Assembly (NCBI RefSeq): GCF_037975245.1
Contig: NC_092563.1
Coordinates: forward strand, 16,463,094 to 16,527,093
Origin: Apostichopus japonicus
Taxonomy: Eukaryota; Echinodermata; Holothuroidea; Aspidochirotida; Stichopodidae
Length of the DNA stretch: 64,000 bases
Direction: 5' to 3'
Shown here: positions 57,455 to 64,000 of the stretch, piece after piece
Position numbering within the stretch: position 1 is the stretch's first letter
Layout: each line of letters begins with the position of its first letter
The notes under the pieces: model-generated
The model's input: only the letters and a program-made list of their open reading frames with translations
The model's database searches: none
What the model was told of the DNA's origin: nothing
Made by a program: the position numbers and the translations under genes

Positions 57455-59829
57455 TCTTTACCTGTTTATACATCTTTTTGCAAATCATATATACTTGTAG
57501 CCAGGGCTATAGGGCCCGATTTCAGAATTTCGGAATCGAGTCTTTTCCCCCCTATCGACTCAAACTCGGATTAGGTTTTGGGTTGTCTTGCATTCGGACT
57601 TGCCTCGGATTCAGGGTCTATCATGAACTCGGCAGTGAAATTCAGGCGCTTATGCAGCGGGAACTCTCACCTTTCCAACTTCACACAAAAATTCAAAAGT
57701 AGGAAAAAGCCTTTTAAACCAAATTATGAGCCTGATCAAGGCTAAGAATGCACTACTTGACGTCTTATTTTGTGTGTATATGTATGGGGGGGGGGGGGGG
57801 TATAGAACCCCAGACGTACTCGGTCCTACGTGGGAATCGGTGTCAACACATGTTCATGTACCAGGCTAGATGATTCTTACACCGTAACTACTGCGCGGCG
57901 ATTGAGAAATGTTTTCACTTATTAAACTAGATCAATAGAGTGGGTTATTGTAAGGACGGTGCATGGTAACTGTATCAACACCATTATGGAGCTATGTCCG
58001 TAATAGATCCATGAACAACACTAAGCCTCCCTTTCCAATATCTCCAGCCTCACGAGCCATGTCATCCTGGTGACACATATAGAGTTTTCATACAGTAACC
58101 AGTTTTCCATCTGAGTGGAAGGACCGGATTCTAGGGCGCGGGTAGGGATCGTGGCTGAAAGGTTAGAAATGATATGCCTGATAAAAGCAAGGCTTTTCTG
58201 TTTGACAAAACATTGACAATATTCCGTAGTATGCTTAAAGCTATAGGTGTAATACGTAAATACCAGTGTCTCATCGTCACTGACCTTTGCCCCGTATCTA
58301 ACCCTCATTCCGAGCATGGAACAGCTCATCATAATTTTCCGACCGGGGTCTTTCCCGCTGCCGGCGGTGCGTCCCATGTTTGTGTTTCCGGTATGGTATT
58401 TTCCATTGTTGGGTGTTGTGTTCCTGCTGTGCCAGCCCATGTTGTTTACAAGAAGTTTATATAATGTTAAATTAATATTGACGAGAGAGGTATTATTAGC
58501 ATAACAATTTGAAATGGACCGAGCAGCTGACTTTACTTTGCCTGTAGCTCAACGCAGGGGATAGGAGCCGGGGGGCACGTGCCCCCCACTTTTTTTCCGA
58601 AATAGCAAATGAGCCCTACTTGTTATACTTGTCGTGTGTATGCGTCATATCGGGTAGACGAATCCTATTGATTCTGGTGGAGGTCAAAGGTCATCCGAGC
58701 TAGGTCAAACAATGAAAACCGTGTAAACTAGTATATATTTCAAAAAGAGGAATCATGGATATTTGTCCTTTTATGCATGTAGATACGTCAAATAGAGAAA
58801 ACGAAGCATAGCATTTGGTGGAGGTCATCTGAGGTCACCAGACTAATTCAAACGCTGAAAACCTTGTAAACAGGATAATTCAAGATAGGAGGCATGGGTA
58901 CTTCTCATATTTATCAAGTGGATGCATTGAATTGAATATAACTAACTAGTTCTTGGTGGTCAGAGTTAATCTGGGTCAACAGCGGTCAAATCTGAAATCC
59001 TATTAAAATGTTTATCTCCTTGTAGAAATCATGGATACTTCTCATACATAGTATATGGATTTGCCATATTGAGTACAAGAATCCTGTTCTTGGTGTAGGT
59101 CAAAGTTCATTTGAGGTCACCAGAGGTCAAACTCTGGAAACCTTTAAATATGATATGGATATTTCTGATACTTGGTGTTTGGATGCATCACATTGAGTAC
59201 AAGACCCCTATTGTTTTTGGTGGAGGTGTGAATTGCCACATACAGTAGACTGACCTGTGCATATCATGCCAGTGAAAAAACAAAACGAAAAAAAGCGTAA
59301 CAAATGAAAAATTACCTTGGACTAGGTGTTGATATGCTCAAGTTTGTGTTTGTAGAGTATATTACATAAGTATAGATCGTTACGCACAATAAGGTCTGTT
59401 AAGAATTCACCATTAGTGTTAGTATTGCCAGTGGTGTATTTTCCAATATGTTTAGGAAAGAAAGGAAGCAATAAACCATGCGCAAGATCGTAATACATGG
59501 CGGAGGTAAATCACTGAGCATGTCGGATAGACGAGATTCAACTTACTAGTACTACTACTACTAAACGATTTTCCAAAAAAGAGAAACAGCGTTGTTTTAC
59601 GTGGTGGGTTTAAGAGCGTAGAGCTGTACAGTGCAACGCACACTCCTCGAACAGCGCAGCTGCAGCGTGTATTAACTATACACACTACGCAGATAAGCGT
59701 ACGTAGCAGGGTGACAAGCGACAAATGGCGAAAAACGCTAAATTTGCCAAAAATAAAACCCTAGAAAAATAGATGTCAGTTTTCACTAACTTTTGTAGTT
59801 CCAAAATCATTCGAAGAACTTATTCATAT
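57455..59829. other. intergenic, degenerate repeats
   Basis: Contains a poly(G) run near 57786, a perfect 18-bp palindrome GGGGGGCACGTGCCCCCC (58570-58587), and about four diverged units of roughly 150 bp (58640-59230) that share GGTGGAGGTCA. A reverse 139-codon open frame at 58021-58440 has no recognised domain. Confidence 0.5.
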
Positions 59830-60184
59830 CAGTGGCGTAGGAAGGTACTTTTGAGTTGGGGGGGGGGGGGCTGAAGACTGATGGCCGGCCTGGGGGAGGT
59901 GTCTAAGGGGAAATTTTGGAATTTTTTTTGCATTTCCAGGTGGCCTCAGATGCAATTTGGTGCAATATAGCACCCTTCAACACCTACTCCATTTTGTAAA
60001 TAATTTTGCATTTTCACCTGGCCTTAGATGCAATTTGGTGCTCCAAATGAGATATTTTTCTCATTTGGAAATGAAAAAGGGGTTTTCGGACTTGCGAAGC
60101 GGGGGGGGGGGGGGGAATGATACTTCCGGCCCATATTTTTCACTGGGGGGCTGGCGCCCCAGCCCCCCGGTTCCTACGCCCTTG
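59830..60184. mobile_element. hAT-like MITE (second family)
   Basis: 355 bp with ends CAGTGGCGTAGGAAG and GGTTCCTACGCCCTTG, flanked by ATTCATAT / ATTCATAC, an 8-bp duplication with one mismatch. Two poly(G) runs inside. Non-coding. Confidence 0.75.
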
Positions 60185-60377
60185 ATTCATACAGTGCTGC
60201 CAAGTCACCCGCTTTGGGCGGGTGTCACCCGCATTTTCGGGTCGTCTCCCGCTCACCCGCCCACCTGTCCGAATCTCCCGCATTTTCCAAAAAACTCCCG
60301 CATTTTTGAAGAATCTCCCGCATTGTGGGCCCACAGAGTTTTTCCTGTGAAAGTGTATCATTGCTAGCGTGAAATTC

Positions 60378-60934
60378 ATTTCATCACACCAAAATGCGAA
60401 TTATCTCAGAACCGCCAGGATCGGAACTTACTCAAAGCCGATCGTGCTAAATATGCCCGTCTGAAAGCAACGTTACCTATACGATTGAGACAGTATAGAT
60501 TCAGCTTAGATGACCCGGGAAGTGATGTTTCCGGCCATCTGAGGGGCCGTAAGATCCCAAAATTTTCTTGTACGCTTCGCGCCAACCCATGGTGGCGCTC
60601 CGCTTAGATGGTGTACGTGACCAACAGCACCAGACAATTTTCACCCGCCTAAAAAATTTCATCACACCAAAATGCGAATTATCTCAGAACCGCCAGGATC
60701 GGAACTTACTCAAAGCCGATCGTGCTAAATATGCCCGGCTGAAAGCAACGTTACCTATACGATTGAGACAGTATAGATTCAGCTTAGATGACCCGGGAAG
60801 TGATGTTTCCGGCCATCTGAGGGGCCGTAAGATCCCAAAATTTTCTTGTACGCTTCGCGCCAACCCATGGTGGCGCTCCGCTTAGATGGTGTACGTAACC
60901 AACAGCACCAGACAATTTTCACCCGCCTAAAAAA
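60378..60934 (+). repeat. 278-bp tandem duplication
   Basis: 60378-60655 and 60656-60934 are nearly identical (for example GCCCGTCTG against GCCCGGCTG). The last third (GGGAAGTG ... TTTTCTTGTACGCTTCGCGC ... GGTGGCGCT) is homologous to the interior of the hAT-like MITE at 57159-57454. About 240 bp upstream of the LRRC69 start. Confidence 0.9.
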
Positions 60935-61128
60935 CATCTGACCTTGGCATCTCTGTTCATATGATGTAGTCTACGGGTCATTTCCAAAAGCAAGTTAAAT
61001 CGGTCTATCATACAAACGATATTTAGGAAATAATGCATAAAACTTGAACTGTGGAATTAACAAATCCTGTGATTCAGACCATTCAAAAAGCCACCCCAAT
61101 CTCCCAGGTCACCTGATTAGAATGTACA

Positions 61129-61138
61129 ATCACGTGAT
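61129..61138 (+). promoter_or_regulatory. candidate E-box in LRRC69 5' flank
   Basis: ATCACGTGAT, a 10-bp palindrome around CACGTG, 37 bp before the LRRC69 ATG. A second palindrome, CAGGTCACCTG, lies at 61105-61115. Either could bind a bHLH or other dimeric factor; unproven. Confidence 0.3.
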
Positions 61139-61174
61139 TAGCAACCGAACGCAGAGGAAAACAACGAAAAAGTT

Positions 61175-61351
61175 ATGTCAGATACCCTCCTGCTTCGAGC
61201 CCTGAAAGGGCAACCAACTTCACTCAATTTATCCAGTAAAGACATCGAAAATGTGCCGAAGATAATATCAAAGCTATTAAGGTTGCAAAATTTGCAACTG
61301 AAGAACAACAGAATTCATGAATTACCAAAGGAAATGTCATCGTTACGTACG
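61175..61351 (+). CDS. LRRC69: LRRC69 exon 1 (coding)
   Basis: ATG 61175, ends phase 0 at donor GTAATAAT after CGTACG. Residues 1-59. Confidence 0.87.
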
Positions 61352-63928
61352 GTAATAATGTCCCCTTTTGTAGTGTGTATCACTTTAGCGAAATATGTTG
61401 TTCATAGCCTAGGCAAGGACGTAGTCCTAACTAACCATTGCTTCATGCGTGTGTAAGCTAGAAATAGATACCACAGTTCAAGAAAAAACACATCGGCAAA
61501 TGCTTTTATGAACTTCAATGATGATATGTACATTTTGTTTAATGAAAATAAAGAAAGTTGTAACTTGTACTAGGCTACAGACAGCCTAAGTTTGGCCCCG
61601 GTTGTAACACCTTGGACTTGGAAGGGTCTCTTACTTTGGCAATATGAAACAAGATTGGGGCATACATTTCTTGTCATTACTAATAATAATCTTGTTCTGA
61701 GAGACAGAGGTAGCACAGTTTCAAAGTTTTCCAGTGTGTTTATTCTGAGTAAAGTTCTCCAAAGACAAGGTTGCATTTTAAAACTTGTCATGTTGTAAAC
61801 CAATTCCCTTTTTTTTTTGCAGCTTACTGTTTTAAACCTTGGTAACAACAAATTAGAAGTTCTCCCAGAAGCTTTATCAGGATTGACTAGTCTTGAAGTT
61901 TTACATCTGTTTGGCAATAACATCCAACAAATAGACGGAAAAGTTCTGGGTAACTTAATTTTTTTTTAAATTAGCCAAACCCATAAGTTTAACAAATTAG
62001 AGGTCTAGCCTAGCTACTGTGTAGGTTGACAATGTACTTCCAAATTGATAAAGACCCAAACCCAATATGGCCATATCATTGCAGCTTGAATAGTATAGCT
62101 ATCCTCGGTCATGGCCAATTGCTCATGACACTCCCTGGTGTCCACCCCATCCTCTTTTTGTAGTATTGTTCTAGCATAAACATTGGATGACTGGGAATCA
62201 ACCCTATGATTATATTAAAGGATGTAGAGAAGGGGCTTGTACAACCTGATGGGGCTGTACTCTGTGAAGCTTGAACAGGAATACATCCACTGCACATCTG
62301 AGGGGGAGGGGATTGAACACTGGTCAGTTATCCCTACACAGTAGAGTCAACATGTACACTGTTAGCCGTAAGCATATATGCCCGTTAGAATATTAACATT
62401 AATCATTTCAAAGTGAGTTTTCATTAAAATTTTATTCAGTAAATATTATCGTGATACAGTTCATTTGTAGAATTCTCTGATACATGTACTGTAAATTCTT
62501 TCAGCTCCATTTCTTGCATGGGTTATGCTTTTACTTAACTATCAATGTTCAACATCATATCTTGGACCCTAATGCTCGCTTGATTTTGATCACTTGCCTT
62601 TATGGGAAATATCTTCAGCTTGTCTGTTTTTTGTTTTTTTCAAATTTAGGTGGAATGAAAAACCTGAAATTTCTGAACATCAACAATAACAAATTAAAAA
62701 ACCTTCCTGCAGCAATGAACAAGTGAGTATTCTTTCAAGATACAATGCTCCATTTGAATTGAGGAACTGTTATGTGATATCTATCAAAAATGATGGTCAA
62801 ATTTGCATAATTCTGACCTTTGTACAAAGGACAGTACATAAGATCCAGGGACACTTGTAATCTGGGAAGGAATCATAAATTCTGGGGACTACCCTTAAAG
62901 TTTTGGACGTCTGGTCACCTTAAAATGTGTTAACTAATTATCATTGTGTAAAAGTAAGTTGGCCTGACGTTTCAAACTTTCAATCCTAGCAGGATCTTCT
63001 TCAAAGGCTTAATGACAAGTAACAGTAACAGAAGGTACAAAAACACGCACAGAATACAGACAGGTTAATGAATATGGTGAACACAAAGAGATGGAAATAA
63101 GGGGATTAATGGACAAGGGATGGAGAGAAGAAAGAAAGAAAGCAACAGGGGAAGAGGAGAGGTAGGAGATAAACAGTGGAGGAACAAAAAGAGGATAAAA
63201 GAAGGGGGTAGGGAATAAACTGGAAAAGGACAAAGACAGAAAGGTGTGGAGAAAGTATCATTAGCGATTCATGTTTGTATGACCTTAAACTAATGTTAGA
63301 TAATTGATATGGAAATTTGTTAGTAAATTCAGATGAAATCAATTCGTAAATATGACTGAATCTGCTTTATACTGTCTTCCAGACTTGTACATATCCAACA
63401 TCTCAGTGTGGATGGTAACAAATTAACATCCTTGCCCTCTGAACTCTGCGCCTTGAGTCATTTGGAGGAATTCCATGCTGCCAATAATCAACTTACAAGT
63501 CTGCCGTTAGAGTTTGGTTTCCTGGCAAAGTTGAAGAAAGTCCACTTACAGAAGAACAAGATCAAGGAACTACCAGAAGGCCTCAGTAAATGCGGTTGCT
63601 TGGAGGTGATAGATGTCGCTGGAAATGACCTAAGAATATTCCCTTCAGAGGTAAAATTATAAATGAAATGAAAAGTGAAACATATTTTTATATTTTCAAT
63701 ATTTTGGTTCATGACAGGAAGTCAATTGTTGGAAGTTAGATAAGAAAAGTGATAGTGATGTTTATTCTTTACATCATATAGTTGTGAAATTGATATATAT
63801 TTTTCTCCCTATTGCTTTGGTCTTAGCTACACAAGATGCCATTGAAGGAGCTTTATTGTGAAGAAAACCCTCTGCTAGATCAATTACCGGTACAGTCTGT
63901 ACAGGAGGATGAGGTTTTAACGCTCAAG
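61175..63928 (+). CDS. LRRC69: LRRC69, leucine-rich repeat protein (partial, runs off window)
   Basis: Five exons join in phase to 747 nt (249 residues); the human protein is about 347, so roughly 100 residues lie beyond the end. The start MSDTLLLRALKGQPTSLNLS is followed by about nine tandem 23-residue leucine-rich repeats of the short intracellular type (for example LTVLNLGNNKLEVLPEAL, NLKFLNINNNKLKNLP, HLSVDGNKLTSLPSEL). After the repeats, LKELYCEENPLLDQLPVQ resembles the human LRRC69 block REFYCEGNPLFLQQPV, which separates it from other small LRR proteins such as LRRC57. No signal peptide or membrane segment. Function not established. Transcribed divergently from TPX2, 4.4 kb away. Confidence 0.87.
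61823..61949 (+). CDS. LRRC69: LRRC69 exon 2
   Basis: Acceptor poly-T then GCAG, donor GTAACTTA, phase 0 to 1. Two LRR units. Confidence 0.88.
62650..62722 (+). CDS. LRRC69: LRRC69 exon 3
   Basis: Acceptor TTTCAAATTTAG, donor GTGAGTAT, phase 1 to 2; GGMKNLKFLNINNNKLKNLP. Confidence 0.88.
62947..63008 (-). repeat. hammerhead-like short repeat (copy 2)
   Basis: On the reverse strand: TTGAAGAAGATCCTGCTAGG, ATTGAAAG and TTTGAAACGTCAGGCC. Shares the GATCC/GGAT stem and the GGCC-ACTTACTTTTACAC flank with 37690-37735. In LRRC69 intron 3. Confidence 0.3.
63383..63650 (+). CDS. LRRC69: LRRC69 exon 4
   Basis: Acceptor ATACTGTCTTCCAG, donor GTAAAATT, phase 2 to 0. Nearly four LRR units. Confidence 0.9.
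63827..63928 (+). CDS. LRRC69: LRRC69 exon 5
   Basis: Acceptor TTTGGTCTTAG, donor GTAAAATA, phase 0 to 0; contains LKELYCEENPLLDQLP. Further exons lie outside the window. Confidence 0.88.
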
Positions 63929-64000
63929 GTAAAATATTACTTAACCGCTTGACTTGCTTAGTCGCCTTGATATCCGTCATTTCAATGTGGCTATCACAAA

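Noticed and set aside
57786-57900. Possible second tRNA-derived SINE on the reverse strand
   Set aside because: A-box-like GCGCAGTAGTTACGG is present but no acceptable B box.
58570-58587. Perfect palindrome GGGGGGCACGTGCCCCCC as an E-box element
   Set aside because: Likely part of a degenerate transposon; this G-run/CACGTG pattern is more easily explained by repeat structure than by regulation.
1-64000. CRISPR arrays, bacterial operons or phage
   Set aside because: The tandem arrays are satellites without spacers, and all genes are intron-containing animal genes.

Overview
This is a stretch of an AT-rich, repeat-laden metazoan genome with short coding exons and long introns; no bacterial or viral genes were recognised. 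The gene content (TPX2, TRIQK, LRRC69 and an ML-domain lipid-binding protein) together with many hAT-like and TTAA-targeting MITEs, long poly(G) tracts, a tRNA-derived SINE and a foldback element built from tandem repeats suggests a marine invertebrate deuterostome. An echinoderm is my best guess; this is inference, not proof.

Layout. From 1 to about 13 kb I see no convincing gene: a foldback-type element (459-1098), a long (CA)n/(TA)n tract, a hAT-like MITE (6246-6546), GATA/GACA microsatellites and a TTAA MITE. From 14993 to 25285 (+ strand) lies a five-exon gene for a 258-residue ML-domain (GM2-activator-like) protein with an N-terminal membrane anchor or signal and a glycosylation-rich stalk; a decayed copy of its third exon sits just upstream of the working one. 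25.3-34.7 kb is non-coding as far as I can see. At 34732-35315 (- strand) are the two coding exons of TRIQK, a small tail-anchored ER protein. 41531-56810 (- strand) is a complete 17-exon TPX2 (780 residues), whose introns hold a 13-copy 128-bp satellite and a 2.47-kb hAT-like element with a perfect 8-bp target duplication. 56.8-61.2 kb is the gap between the divergent TPX2 and LRRC69 genes, filled with two hAT-like MITEs and a recent 278-bp tandem duplication. 61175 to beyond the window end (+ strand) holds the first five coding exons (249 codons) of LRRC69.

All exon chains were assembled by hand from splice signals, reading phase and family similarity recalled from memory; every junction keeps phase. 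The genes do not form a pathway: TPX2 is a spindle-assembly factor and Aurora A activator, TRIQK is an ER membrane protein, LRRC69 is a leucine-rich-repeat protein of unknown function, and the ML protein probably binds a lipid in the secretory or lysosomal system. I found no clearly new molecular system. The most interesting points are the dead duplicate exon and possible alternative N-terminus of the ML gene, the family of same-phase small exons in TPX2, the higher-order pattern in the satellite, and several well-delimited transposons.
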